Of a stretch of 64,000 nt of DNA, positions 41,452 through 50,415 are shown piece after piece. Every line of letters begins with the position of its first letter. The stretch's first letter is position 1. Below the pieces are notes generated by a model. The model made no database searches. It saw only the letters and a program-made list of their open reading frames with translations, and had not been told where the DNA came from. The translations under genes were made by a program, and so were the position numbers. The DNA is from Anianibacter sp965662745 (lineage in GTDB: Bacteria; Pseudomonadota; Alphaproteobacteria; Rhodobacterales; Rhodobacteraceae): NCBI GenBank assembly GCA_965662745.1, contig CBFIJK010000009.1:11112-75111 (forward strand), written 5' to 3'.

Positions 41452-42639
41452 ATGGACCAGCCCGATCGCGAGGCAGAGCCATACTTCTCACAACCGACCC
41501 GGCAGATCTTTCTGATGCTGCTGGTCCTGTCCCTCGTAGGGGCAGGCGCCTACCTTGCCTACCCGGCGGTCGGACCGGTTTTCCTTGCCAATCCCTGGCT
41601 GAACGGCGCCATCGCCTTTGTCTTCTTCATCGGTGTTCTGGCCTGTTTCTGGCAGGTCCTGATGCTGATCTCGTCGGTCAACTGGATCGTCGGGCTGGCG
41701 GCGAACCGCCCGGGGCATGAAAACGAACAGGCGCCGCGCCTTCTTGCGCCCCTTGCCGCGCTGTTGCGGTCTCGCGGATCGCGTACGCAGATCACAGCGA
41801 CCTCCGCGCGGTCGATCCTCGATTCCGTCGCGCAACGGGTCGACGAGGCGCGCGATATTACGCGCTATATCGTCAACCTTCTGATTTTCCTTGGACTTCT
41901 CGGAACATTCTACGGTCTTGCAACGACCGTGCCTGCAGTGGTCGAGACCATCCGATCGCTCGCCCCGCAGGGCGACGAAGGTGCGATTGCCGTTTTCAAC
42001 CGGCTGATGGTCGGTCTTGAAAAGCAGCTTGGCGGCATGGGCGTGGCATTTTCGTCGTCGCTGATCGGCTTGGCCGGATCGCTTGTCGTCGGTCTGTTGG
42101 AACTGTTCGTCAGCCATGGACAGAACCGGTTTTACCGCGAGCTTGAGGAATGGATGTCGACCATCACGCGGTTCGGATTCGCCTCTGATAGCGAGCAGCC
42201 CGGCGAAGGGGCGGCCTCGACCGCGGCCATGGAATACATGGCCGAGCAGATGGAAAATCTGCAGCAGATGTTCACCCAGTCCGACATCAGCCGCGCCATG
42301 GTGGACGAACGCCTGTCGAAATTGGCCGACTCTGTCGACAGCCTGACGGCGAAATTATCCGGGAACGGCACGGGCGGGCCTTCGCCCGACGCGCTGAACC
42401 GGATTGCCGAGGGCCAGGAACGCGTGATCGCGGCACTGGAAAACGGCGGCGCGCATGTCGACGCCGAAAGCCGGATGCGCCTGCGGTCCATAGACGTGCA
42501 GCTTCTGCGCATCCTTGAAGAGATGGCAGCGGGGCGACAGGAAAGCACCGCCGATCTCCGATCTGACATTTCCGCCCTGACGCGCGCGATCCGCGAAGCA
42601 AGCGGCCAGCCGGTCACGCCGTCCGGCCGGCGGGGGTAG
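41452..42639 (+). CDS. MotA/TolQ/ExbB-like proton channel subunit
   Basis: A 395-residue inner-membrane protein of the MotA/ExbB superfamily. Four hydrophobic segments lie near residues 19-38, 51-74, 139-162 and 198-220; the last two contain LLGTFYGLATTVPAVV and GMGVAFSSSLIGLAGSLVVG, the conserved channel helices. A cytoplasmic loop of about 65 residues separates TM2 and TM3, and the C-terminal 170 residues are helical and coiled-coil-like. It precedes, by 3 bases, a MotB-like gene with a giant periplasmic stalk, so the two should form one ion-driven complex. It is not the flagellar motA (no flagellar genes nearby). The ATG at 41452 follows GCAGGAACG. Confidence 0.85.
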   Translation: MDQPDREAEPYFSQPTRQIFLMLLVLSLVGAGAYLAYPAVGPVFLANPWLNGAIAFVFFIGVLACFWQVLMLISSVNWIVGLAANRPGHENEQAPRLLAPLAALLRSRGSRTQITATSARSILDSVAQRVDEARDITRYIVNLLIFLGLLGTFYGLATTVPAVVETIRSLAPQGDEGAIAVFNRLMVGLEKQLGGMGVAFSSSLIGLAGSLVVGLLELFVSHGQNRFYRELEEWMSTITRFGFASDSEQPGEGAASTAAMEYMAEQMENLQQMFTQSDISRAMVDERLSKLADSVDSLTAKLSGNGTGGPSPDALNRIAEGQERVIAALENGGAHVDAESRMRLRSIDVQLLRILEEMAAGRQESTADLRSDISALTRAIREASGQPVTPSGRRG

Positions 42640-42642
42640 GCC

Positions 42643-45099
42643 ATGGCGCTCAGCCGACGCCGCAACCAGATGGCCGTGGGGATCTGGCCAGGCTTCGTCG
42701 ACGCGATGACGGCCCTTCTGCTGGTGCTGATCTTCGTTCTGACGATCTTCATGATCGTGCAGTTCGCGCTGAGCCAGCAGATTTACGGACAAGAGACCGA
42801 GCTTGATGAGCTATCCGCCGAGGTCAGCGCACTGTCCGATGCGCTTGGCCTCGCGCGGCGCGACAACGAACGCCTGACCGCCACTCTGTCAGAGGCGCGC
42901 GATACCAGCGAAGCGCAGGCTGCGCTGATCGCCACCTTGCAAAGCCGCGCCGCCGACCAAGAGGCTGCGATCGCCGGGCTGCGGTCGGACCTGTCGGCGC
43001 GTGACGCCCGGATCGCCAGTTTCGAGGAACAGGTCGCCACCCTTCTTGCGCAGCGCGATGCCGCCCGCGACGAGGGCGCACGCCTGACCGCCAGCCTCGA
43101 AGAGATCGAAGCCGCGAACCAAGAGCTGATATCGGAACAAGAGGCGTTGCAACTCGCGCTCGCCTCGGCCCGTGACGAGATAGACGCTCAGGTCGAGGCC
43201 GCGCGCCTTGCCGCCGCCCGCCGTGAAGCACTTGAAGCGCTTGTCGCCGATCTGCGCGGCGAAATCGCGGCTGGTGAGACGTCGCTGGCCGAGGCGCTTG
43301 CCGCGCTCGAAGGCAGTCAATCCGAGAACGCCAATCTCAACAATCGCTTGGCGCAACTGCAGGCCGCGCTGGACGATGAGACAAGCGCCCGCACCGCTGC
43401 CCAGTCCGAGATCGAAAGCCTGTCGGACCAGATCATTCGGCTGCAGGCAACGCTTGCCGAGACCGAGGATGCGCGCGATGTCGCCCGCGCGGAGCGCGAA
43501 AGCCTGAACGAGGCGATCCTGCGCCTACAGGCCACGCTTGCCGATGAAGAAGCCACCCGCCGCGCTGCCGAGGACCAGATCGCGAATCTTAGCGATCAGC
43601 TTGCCGCAACCGAAAGCGAAACGCAGGCGGCCCTGTCCGCAGAACAGGCCGAACGGCTGGCGGTCGAGGCCGCGCTTGAAGACCTGCGCGCTCGGCTCGC
43701 CGACGTCGAGACCAATCTCGACGACACGGACGCTGCCCGGCTTGCCGCGCTTGCCGCCGCCGAAGACCTTCGCAGCCGCCTAGCCAATGTCGAGACACAA
43801 CTGGACGAGGCCGAGACCGCCCGCCTTGCAGAGGCCGCCGCCGCCGAAGAATTGCGCAGCCGCCTTGCGCTTCTCGAGACCGATCTGACCGACGAGGAAG
43901 CCGCCCGCCTTGCCGAAGCCGCAGCCGCCGAACGCCTGCGCGCCCAGCTTGCCGATGCCGAGGCCGCGCTGACCGAAGAAGAGGCTGCACGCCTGACAGA
44001 GGCCGCCGCCGCCGAGGCGCTGCGCACTCGGCTTGAAAACGCGGACGCCGAACTGACCGCGATGCAGCTGGCGCTGGAAGAAGAACGCCGCCGGGCCGAG
44101 GAAACGCTGACCCTGCTCGCCGCCGCGCGCACGAATGCCGACGATCTGACCGCGCGCCTTGCCGCCGCGCTTGCCGATGCAGAAACCGCCGAAGACCGCG
44201 CCGCGCAGCTTGAGGCGGAAACAGCCTCTTTGCGCGAGAATGTCGGCGATGAGCTGGACCTGCAGCGCCGCCTTGCCGATGCGCTCGCCGCCCGGATTGC
44301 GGCGGAACAGGCGCAAGCGCGCGCCCTGACAGAGGCAGAGCGTCAGGCGGCCCTCTTGTCGACCGCGCGAGAAGAGCTTTCAGCACAGGAAGACCAGACC
44401 GCCGAGGCGCAGCGCCAGACAGCGCTCTTGAACGAACAGGTCCGAAACTTGAGGGCGCAACTGGCATCCTTGCAAGAAACGCTCGATGCGTCAGAGGCCC
44501 GCGATATCGAGGCGCAAGTGCAGATCGACGCGCTTTCGGGCCGGTTGAATTCGGCGCTTGCTCAGGTCGCCAGCGAACAGCGCGCCCGCGCGGAACTGGA
44601 AGAGGCAGAGCGGCGACGCCTGGAAGAAGAAGCGCGCAGGCTGGAAAGCTATCGGTCCGAGTTCTTTGGACAATTGCGCCAGCTTCTGGCGGACCGTGAC
44701 GGCGTGCGCATTGTCGGCGACCGGTTCGTGTTCTCGTCCGAGGTCCTCTTCGCGCCCGGCGATTTCGAACTGTCGGATGAGGGCAAGGGCCAGATCGCGC
44801 GTGTGGCGCGGACGCTGCAAGAGGTCGCGGATGACATCCCCGACAGCATCGACTGGGTGCTGCGCGTCGACGGGCATACCGACAATATCCCGATCCGGGG
44901 CGGCGAGTTCGAGGATAACTGGGAGCTGAGTCAGGCCCGTGCTCTGTCGGTCGTGCGCTTCATGATCGACGAGCTGGGATTTGCGCCGCAGCGGCTTGCG
45001 CCCACCGGTTTTGGGGAATGGCAGCCGATCGACACCGCCAACACCGCCGCTGCGCGTGCGCAGAACCGGCGGATCGAGTTGAAGCTGACCGAGAAATAG
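42643..45099 (+). CDS. MotB-like peptidoglycan-binding protein with giant coiled-coil stalk
   Basis: An 818-residue protein with three parts. The N-terminus resembles MotB/ExbD: a single membrane helix (about 18-44) preceded by WPGFVDAMTALLLV, whose Asp20 is at the ion-conducting position. Residues about 45-690 are Ala/Glu/Leu-rich heptad sequence, a predicted periplasmic coiled coil that includes five tandem 28-residue repeats at 337-476. The C-terminus (about 700-818) is an OmpA-type peptidoglycan-binding domain with VDGHTDNIPIRGG (Asp747) and NWELSQARA. The stalk would be far longer than MotB linkers and could span the periplasm many times over if extended. It follows the channel-subunit gene by 3 bases and is followed by a convergent M23 peptidase. 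Confidence 0.85.
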   Translation: MALSRRRNQMAVGIWPGFVDAMTALLLVLIFVLTIFMIVQFALSQQIYGQETELDELSAEVSALSDALGLARRDNERLTATLSEARDTSEAQAALIATLQSRAADQEAAIAGLRSDLSARDARIASFEEQVATLLAQRDAARDEGARLTASLEEIEAANQELISEQEALQLALASARDEIDAQVEAARLAAARREALEALVADLRGEIAAGETSLAEALAALEGSQSENANLNNRLAQLQAALDDETSARTAAQSEIESLSDQIIRLQATLAETEDARDVARAERESLNEAILRLQATLADEEATRRAAEDQIANLSDQLAATESETQAALSAEQAERLAVEAALEDLRARLADVETNLDDTDAARLAALAAAEDLRSRLANVETQLDEAETARLAEAAAAEELRSRLALLETDLTDEEAARLAEAAAAERLRAQLADAEAALTEEEAARLTEAAAAEALRTRLENADAELTAMQLALEEERRRAEETLTLLAAARTNADDLTARLAAALADAETAEDRAAQLEAETASLRENVGDELDLQRRLADALAARIAAEQAQARALTEAERQAALLSTAREELSAQEDQTAEAQRQTALLNEQVRNLRAQLASLQETLDASEARDIEAQVQIDALSGRLNSALAQVASEQRARAELEEAERRRLEEEARRLESYRSEFFGQLRQLLADRDGVRIVGDRFVFSSEVLFAPGDFELSDEGKGQIARVARTLQEVADDIPDSIDWVLRVDGHTDNIPIRGGEFEDNWELSQARALSVVRFMIDELGFAPQRLAPTGFGEWQPIDTANTAAARAQNRRIELKLTEK
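43651..44070 (+). repeat. Five tandem 84-bp (28-residue) coiled-coil repeats
   Basis: Within the MotB-like gene, five in-register units start at 43651, 43735, 43819, 43903 and 43987. Each encodes four heptads of the form ARLAEAAAAEELRSRL followed by a 12-residue acidic stretch. Exact 28-residue spacing (4 x 7) keeps the coiled-coil register. The repeats are diverged at DNA level, so they are not a recent expansion, but they could allow stalk length change by unequal recombination. Confidence 0.8.
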
Positions 45100-45102
45100 C
45101 GC

Positions 45103-46053
45103 CTAGCGCACCTGCTGCGTCACCGTGATCTCATCAAGGATACGACCGCCCCGGCTTAGGGTCGCCGTGCCAATGTAAAGGCCGGGGGTCAGCGGTTCGC
45201 GCAGGCGCTTGCCACTGGCGCGAAAGGCCTGCGCCTGGAATTTCTCAAGCGGCATGGCGCGATCGTGGATCTCTCCATCTGGTCCGGCGATGTTCAGCGT
45301 CACCAGATCGCCTTGGGTTCCACGAAAGAAATACGCCCAGAGAACAAGCGCGGGGGCGGTTCGGCCGATCGCTTCGCTTGCCTGCCCCGCTTTTATCGCG
45401 TCGTAGTCCGGCACTTTGGTAGAAAAGCCGACCGAGATCAGGCCGCCGGGATCGTAGCCGATTTCGTCCGACCACAGCGCATCTTCGGCAGGACCGCAGG
45501 AGTCGTCTGATGGGCGAAACGGGTCGATGACCGTGCCGTCTTTGCGCAGGCTGAGATGGAGATGTGGAAATTCCGTCCGCCCGCTCATCCCGACCCGGCC
45601 AAGCAGATCGCCCGTCGCAACACTCTGGCCGGGTTCGACGCGCAGACTGCCCCGCGCGAGGTGGCAATACTGGGTTTCCCAGCCATCCCCGTGGTCGATG
45701 ACCAGCCCGTTGCCGCAGTCGCGGCCGCCCAGATCGCGGCCGTCATAGCCGCCGGGCAAGTCATCCATCTCGTCGCGGACGCCTTTGACGACACCCGATG
45801 CGGCGGCGAGCACATTGACGCCCGCGTCCATGAGGGACGTCGAGGGCAAGGCAAAATCGGTGCCCTTGTGGCCGTCATAAGTTGCGGACCCACAGAAGAA
45901 ATCCCGCGCCTCGGGGCCGGGATCACGGTCTACATATTGTTGGATGAAGCAGGTTTCCCCGAGGTCGCATTCAATGGGTTGCGACAGGGAAATCTCTCCC
46001 GCGGCGCCGGTGGCCGCGAGAGAGAGAAATGTTGCCAGTCCGGTCCGGATCAA
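45103..46053 (-). CDS. M23 family (LytM-type) metallopeptidase
   Basis: A 316-residue secreted peptidase. A signal peptide (MIRTGLATFLSLAATGAAG) precedes the domain. The zinc site is complete: His62 and Asp66 in YDGHKGTDFALP, and His164-x-His166 in EFPHLHLSL, with His131 in CHLARG. It should cleave peptide cross-links of peptidoglycan or bind them. About 130 residues follow the domain. Its start overlaps the clpA stop by 4 bases, and its stop lies 3 bases from the convergent MotB-like gene. Association with the peptidoglycan-anchored motor is a possibility raised only by location. Confidence 0.9.
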   Translation of the reverse strand: MIRTGLATFLSLAATGAAGEISLSQPIECDLGETCFIQQYVDRDPGPEARDFFCGSATYDGHKGTDFALPSTSLMDAGVNVLAAASGVVKGVRDEMDDLPGGYDGRDLGGRDCGNGLVIDHGDGWETQYCHLARGSLRVEPGQSVATGDLLGRVGMSGRTEFPHLHLSLRKDGTVIDPFRPSDDSCGPAEDALWSDEIGYDPGGLISVGFSTKVPDYDAIKAGQASEAIGRTAPALVLWAYFFRGTQGDLVTLNIAGPDGEIHDRAMPLEKFQAQAFRASGKRLREPLTPGLYIGTATLSRGGRILDEITVTQQVR

Positions 46054-48380
46054 TCGGCGGTCAGAAGCGGCGGCTTCTTCGACGACAGACGGCGCGGCGG
46101 CTCATCGGTGATCTCAAGGTCGATCTTGTCGTCCTTGACGCCCACTTTCACGACGCCGCCCTTGGCGAGCTTGCCGAAGAGAAGTTCCTCGGCCAGCGGT
46201 TTCTTGATGTGTTCCTGGATCACACGGCCCAGCGGACGCGCGCCCATCTTGTCATCATAACCCTTTTCGGCGAGCCATGCTGCGGCCTCGGGCAGAAGCT
46301 CGATCGTGACATTGCGGTCCATGAGCTGCGCTTCGAGTTGCAGCACGAACTTCTCGACCACGGACATGATGACGTCCTTGGAAAGTGGCGCAAAGCTGAT
46401 GACCGCGTCGAGACGGTTGCGGAATTCCGGCGTGAACGTGCGTTCGATCGCTGCCGTATCCTCGCCCTCGCGGCGGTCGCGGCCAAAGCCGATGGCGGCT
46501 TTTGCCATGTCGGATGCACCGGCGTTCGAGGTCATGATCAGGATCACGTTCCGGAAGTCCACCGCCCGGCCGTTATGGTCCGTCAGCTTGCCGTGGTCCA
46601 TCACCTGCAGAAGGATATTGAACACGTCCGGGTGTGCCTTTTCGATCTCGTCGAGCAAGAGCACGCAATGCGGATGCTGATCGACGCCATCGGTCAGAAG
46701 ACCGCCCTGATCGAACCCGACATAGCCCGGAGGCGCACCGATCAGACGGCTGACGGCGTGCTTTTCCATGTATTCCGACATGTCGAAGCGCAGAAGTTCC
46801 ACTCCAAGCGTATCGGCCAGCTGGCGCGCGACTTCCGTCTTGCCGACGCCGGTCGGACCCGCGAACAGGTAGTTGCCGATGGGCTTTTCCGGCTCTCGCA
46901 GGCCCGCGCGGGCCAGCTTGATCGCCGAGCTGAGCGCGGTGATGGCGTTGTCCTGGCCGAAGACCACCCGCTTGAGCGCGCCCTCGAGATCGCGCAGTAC
47001 TTCTGCGTCGTTCTTCGAGACGTTCTTTGGCGGAATGCGCGCGATCTTGGCAACGACCGCCTCAATCTCCTTGGGGCTGATCGTCTTGCGCCGCTTGGAT
47101 TCGGCCACAAGATGCTGCGCCGCGCCAGCCTCGTCGATCACATCGATGGCCTTGTCGGGCAGTTTTCGGTCGTTGATGTAGCGCGCGGACAGTTCCACCG
47201 CCGTCTTGATGGCGTCATGGGTGTAGCGGATGTCGTGGTGATCCTCGAAGTAGGGCTTGAGGCCCTGGAGGATTTTCACCGTGTCCTCGACCGTCGGCTC
47301 GTTCACGTCGATTTTCTGGAACCGGCGCGACAAGGCGCGGTCCTTTTCGAAATGCTGACGGAATTCCTTGTAGGTGGTCGACCCCATGCAGCGTAGCTTG
47401 CCGCCCTGAAGCGCCGGCTTCAGAAGGTTCGACGCATCCATCGCACCGCCGGAGGTCGCGCCGGCACCGATCACGGTATGGATCTCGTCGATGAAAAGGA
47501 TCGCGTCGGGATGCTCTTCCAGTTCTGTCACGACCGCCTTGAGACGTTCCTCGAAATCGCCGCGATAGCGGGTGCCCGCCAAAAGCGCACCCATGTCGAG
47601 CGAATAGATCGTGGACTGCGACAGGACGTCGGGCGTCTGCCCATCGACGATCTTCTTGGCGAGGCCTTCGGCAATCGCCGTCTTGCCCACGCCCGGATCG
47701 CCCACCAGAAGCGGGTTGTTCTTGCGGCGGCGGCACAGGACCTGGATGCAACGCTCGACTTCGGATTCGCGGCCGATCAGCGGATCGACATCGCCCTTGC
47801 GCGACTTCGCGTTGAGATCGACGCAATATTTCGCAAGAGCGCTTTCGGATTTGCCGTCTTCGTCCGAACCGGACGCGGTATGCGCTTCGTCTTCGCCCTC
47901 GGGGGCGCCGGTGACAGGACGGGTTTCGCCGAAATTCGGATCCTTGGCGACGCCATGGGCGATGAAATTCACTGCATCGTAACGCGTCATGTCCTGCTCT
48001 TGCAGGAAGTAGGCGGCGTTCGATTCGCGCTCTGCGAAGATCGCGACCAACACATTGGCGCCGGTCACTTCTGTGCGACCAGAGCTTTGGACGTGGATCG
48101 CGGCACGCTGGATCACGCGCTGGAATGCGGCGGTTGGAACAGCCTCGGACCCTTCGATCTCGGTCACGAGGGTCGAAAGATCATCGTCGATGAATTCTTC
48201 GAGGTTCTGCTGGAGGATTTCCAGATCGACCCCACAAGCCTTCATCACCTTCGATGCGTCGGGTTCCGACACCAGCGCGAGAAGCAGATGTTCGAGCGTT
48301 GCCAGTTCGTGGCGACGTTCATTGGCCAGCGCCAGCGCAGCATGGATTGCGTGTTCGAGTGTATTCGAGAATGACGGCAC
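46050..48380 (-). CDS. clpA: ATP-dependent Clp protease ATP-binding subunit ClpA
   Basis: A 776-residue AAA+ unfoldase that feeds substrates, including N-degron proteins via ClpS, into ClpP. The N-domain begins PSFSNTLEHAIHAAL; the two Walker A motifs are GDPGVGKTA near residue 227 and GPTGVGKTE near 508, and an IGF-like ClpP loop is expected between D2 motifs (KAAIGFGRD is visible). Start is GTG at 48380, supported by AAGGAG eight bases upstream. clpS is not directly upstream, unlike many proteobacteria. It overlaps the M23 gene by 4 bases at its 3' end. Confidence 0.95.
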   Translation of the reverse strand: MPSFSNTLEHAIHAALALANERRHELATLEHLLLALVSEPDASKVMKACGVDLEILQQNLEEFIDDDLSTLVTEIEGSEAVPTAAFQRVIQRAAIHVQSSGRTEVTGANVLVAIFAERESNAAYFLQEQDMTRYDAVNFIAHGVAKDPNFGETRPVTGAPEGEDEAHTASGSDEDGKSESALAKYCVDLNAKSRKGDVDPLIGRESEVERCIQVLCRRRKNNPLLVGDPGVGKTAIAEGLAKKIVDGQTPDVLSQSTIYSLDMGALLAGTRYRGDFEERLKAVVTELEEHPDAILFIDEIHTVIGAGATSGGAMDASNLLKPALQGGKLRCMGSTTYKEFRQHFEKDRALSRRFQKIDVNEPTVEDTVKILQGLKPYFEDHHDIRYTHDAIKTAVELSARYINDRKLPDKAIDVIDEAGAAQHLVAESKRRKTISPKEIEAVVAKIARIPPKNVSKNDAEVLRDLEGALKRVVFGQDNAITALSSAIKLARAGLREPEKPIGNYLFAGPTGVGKTEVARQLADTLGVELLRFDMSEYMEKHAVSRLIGAPPGYVGFDQGGLLTDGVDQHPHCVLLLDEIEKAHPDVFNILLQVMDHGKLTDHNGRAVDFRNVILIMTSNAGASDMAKAAIGFGRDRREGEDTAAIERTFTPEFRNRLDAVISFAPLSKDVIMSVVEKFVLQLEAQLMDRNVTIELLPEAAAWLAEKGYDDKMGARPLGRVIQEHIKKPLAEELLFGKLAKGGVVKVGVKDDKIDLEITDEPPRRLSSKKPPLLTAD

Positions 48381-48407
48381 GCTTCGTGCTCCTTGATCTG
48401 GGTCGGA

Positions 48408-48423
48408 GGGGTGCGGGCACCCC
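48408..48423. other. Perfect short inverted repeat upstream of clpA
   Basis: GGGGTGC-GG-GCACCCC lies about 30 bases upstream of the clpA start in the 182-base gap to gloB. The 7-bp arms with a 2-base spacer make an operator or leader hairpin possible; no protein can be named. The rest of the gap, including TTTTTT near 48528, contains nothing else I can assign. Confidence 0.3.
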
Positions 48424-48562
48424 GGCCTACCATTGCCTCTGTCTGTTAAGGTTCGGTTTTATCCGCCGTGCTTCAAGACATTTTTCCAGAAATCCGCTCA
48501 CTTTTCATGTGAACGGACGTTTTTTCGGCAGACACGCGACACAACCCAGACAGCGGTTGCAT

Positions 48563-49330
48563 CTAGAAATCATCCTTGCGCTTGCGGATTTCTCCGAACA
48601 CCTCGGAGTCGGCATGCCCGGCCATGCCGATGGCTTCTTTCACTTCGGGCTGATCGGCGCGCAGGAACGGGTTGGTTGCAAGCTCTTCGGACAGCAGGGA
48701 CGGGACGGTCGGCTCGCCCGCGGCGCGGGTCTGGTCGATCGCCTCTGCACGAGACTTAAGCGCTTCGTTTTCCGGTTCAATGGTCAACGCGAAACGGGCG
48801 TTCGATTGGGTGTATTCGTGACCGGAATAAATAAGCGTTTCCTCGGGCAGTGCCATCAGCTTTTTCATGCTTTCCCACATCACGGGTGCAGTGCCTTCGA
48901 ACAGCCGACCGCAGCCAAGCGCCATGAGGCTGTCGGCGGTAAAGACCGCCTTGGCATCCGCAATGTAGAAGGCGATATGGCCGATAGTGTGGCCCGAAAC
49001 GTCGAATACCTTCACCTCGTGGCCCGCGAAATCGAAAGTCTCGCCGTCGCTGACCTGCAGATCGAGCGTGGGCAGGCGTTCGTCATCGGCCGCCGCGCCG
49101 ACGACGCGGGCGTGGGTCGCCGATTGCAACGGCTCGACCCCGTCGATGTGATCGCCGTGATGGTGGGTGATGAAGATATGGCTCAGCGACCAGCCCCGCT
49201 TGTCCAGTTCGGTTTCGATCGGGCGCGCCTCTGGCACATCGACCACGGCGGTCTCGCCGGTCTCGTCATCATGGATGAGGTAGGCATAGTTATCCTTGAG
49301 ACAGGGGATCGTGACGATCTCGAGAGGCAT
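48563..49330 (-). CDS. gloB: Hydroxyacylglutathione hydrolase (glyoxalase II)
   Basis: A 255-residue metallo-beta-lactamase-fold enzyme that hydrolyses S-lactoylglutathione to lactate and glutathione, finishing methylglyoxal detoxification. The THxHxDH motif is THHHGDH (residues 55-61), preceded by LKDNYAYLIHDDETGETAVVD. Later ligands are in VSGHTIGHIAFY and SGHEYTQSNARF. The C-terminal HAGH domain with NPFLRADQPEV is complete. It is divergent from a methyltransferase gene often adjacent in this group. Confidence 0.95.
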   Translation of the reverse strand: MPLEIVTIPCLKDNYAYLIHDDETGETAVVDVPEARPIETELDKRGWSLSHIFITHHHGDHIDGVEPLQSATHARVVGAAADDERLPTLDLQVSDGETFDFAGHEVKVFDVSGHTIGHIAFYIADAKAVFTADSLMALGCGRLFEGTAPVMWESMKKLMALPEETLIYSGHEYTQSNARFALTIEPENEALKSRAEAIDQTRAAGEPTVPSLLSEELATNPFLRADQPEVKEAIGMAGHADSEVFGEIRKRKDDF

Positions 49331-49389
49331 GGTGTTTCGGTCCTTCTACGGTATGGTCTCGCCCGAAGCGTCGCAGAACGGGCAGTGAT

Positions 49390-50127
49390 ATGCACCTAGA
49401 TGTGCTGGATCTGAGAAACTTCTACTACAGAACCGGGCTTGGGCGCGCGGCGCAACGGTCTGTCCGGGGTCAAATCCGGGCGCTGTGGCCGGATGCGACC
49501 GGCATGACGATGGTCGGATTCGGCTTTGCGCTGCCCCTTCTGCGCCCATACCTGAAAGAGGCGCGACGGATAATCGCGCTGATGCCCGCGCAGCAGGGAG
49601 TGATGCCCTGGCCCGCCGGGATGCCGAACGTCGCGGTGCTGTCCGAAGAAAATCTCTGGCCGGTCCAACATGGGCAGGCGGACCGCCTGATCTTTCTGCA
49701 CGGGCTGGAGACAAGTGAGACGCCGGGCCGCCTGCTGGATGAGGCATGGCGCGCCCTCGCGCCGGGGGGCAAGGCGCTCTTCATCGTGCCGAACCGGGCC
49801 GGGCTGTGGTCGCGGCGCGATGCGACGCCCTTTGGCTTCGGGCGGCCGTATTCACTAAGCCAGCTAGAAGCTCAGCTTGAACGCCATCGTTTTCGCCCGG
49901 AACGGCACGCGGCGGCCCTCTTTCAGCCGCCATCGTCCAAGCGGTTCTGGATGCGCACGGGATCGTTCTGGGACCAGCTGGGCCAACGGGTGTCTTCACA
50001 TTACGCCGGCGGCGTGCTGATCGTGGAGGCGACGAAAGACGTTCTGATGCGCCCGCCGGGCACGCCGGAACGCAGCCGTAACATCCTGCCAGAGGCGGTA
50101 CGCCAGCCCGATGCGCGCCCGGTTTAG
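49390..50127 (+). CDS. Class I SAM-dependent methyltransferase
   Basis: A 245-residue putative methyltransferase. The fold is suggested by MTMVGFGFALPLLRPYLKEA (nucleotide-binding loop region), the acidic-rich RLIFLHGLETSETPGRLLDEAWRALAPGGKALFIVPNRAG segments (shown in parts: GRLLDEAWRALAPGGKALF) typical of the post-loop strand, and the C-terminal FGRPYSLSQLEAQL. The canonical GxGxG is weakly conserved. It is divergent from gloB; substrate unknown. Confidence 0.75.
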   Translation: MHLDVLDLRNFYYRTGLGRAAQRSVRGQIRALWPDATGMTMVGFGFALPLLRPYLKEARRIIALMPAQQGVMPWPAGMPNVAVLSEENLWPVQHGQADRLIFLHGLETSETPGRLLDEAWRALAPGGKALFIVPNRAGLWSRRDATPFGFGRPYSLSQLEAQLERHRFRPERHAAALFQPPSSKRFWMRTGSFWDQLGQRVSSHYAGGVLIVEATKDVLMRPPGTPERSRNILPEAVRQPDARPV

Positions 50128-50415
50128 GGCGCCGCACCAAGGCCTGGTTGGTGGAATCGCCCTCTGCGAGCGCAATCATCCATGCTGCAGCACAGAAAAA
50201 CTGGGGCACAAACGGTCGCACCTTGCACAGGTCCCTTGTTTTCAAGAGCGAAAGCGATGTATCGCCAGAGCCTAAGACGGTTGCGGCCCAGCAGGCCCTC
50301 TGCTACACCCGCGCCGATTTTGGACGTGCCCGTAACGGGCATGTGATTGCTGCGCTCTCTCTCCCGCCTCTGTTGGCGGACCCGGATGAGGGCGCCGGAT
50401 TTCGAAAGGGTGGAC

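Noticed and set aside
41452..45099. Zorya anti-phage system (ZorAB)
   Set aside because: The channel core is similar, but no zorC, zorD or zorE gene is nearby, and here the long extension is periplasmic on the MotB-like partner, whereas in Zorya the long tail is cytoplasmic on ZorA.
41452..45099. Flagellar stator motAB
   Set aside because: No flagellar genes nearby, and the MotB-like protein is more than twice the usual length with an atypical stalk.
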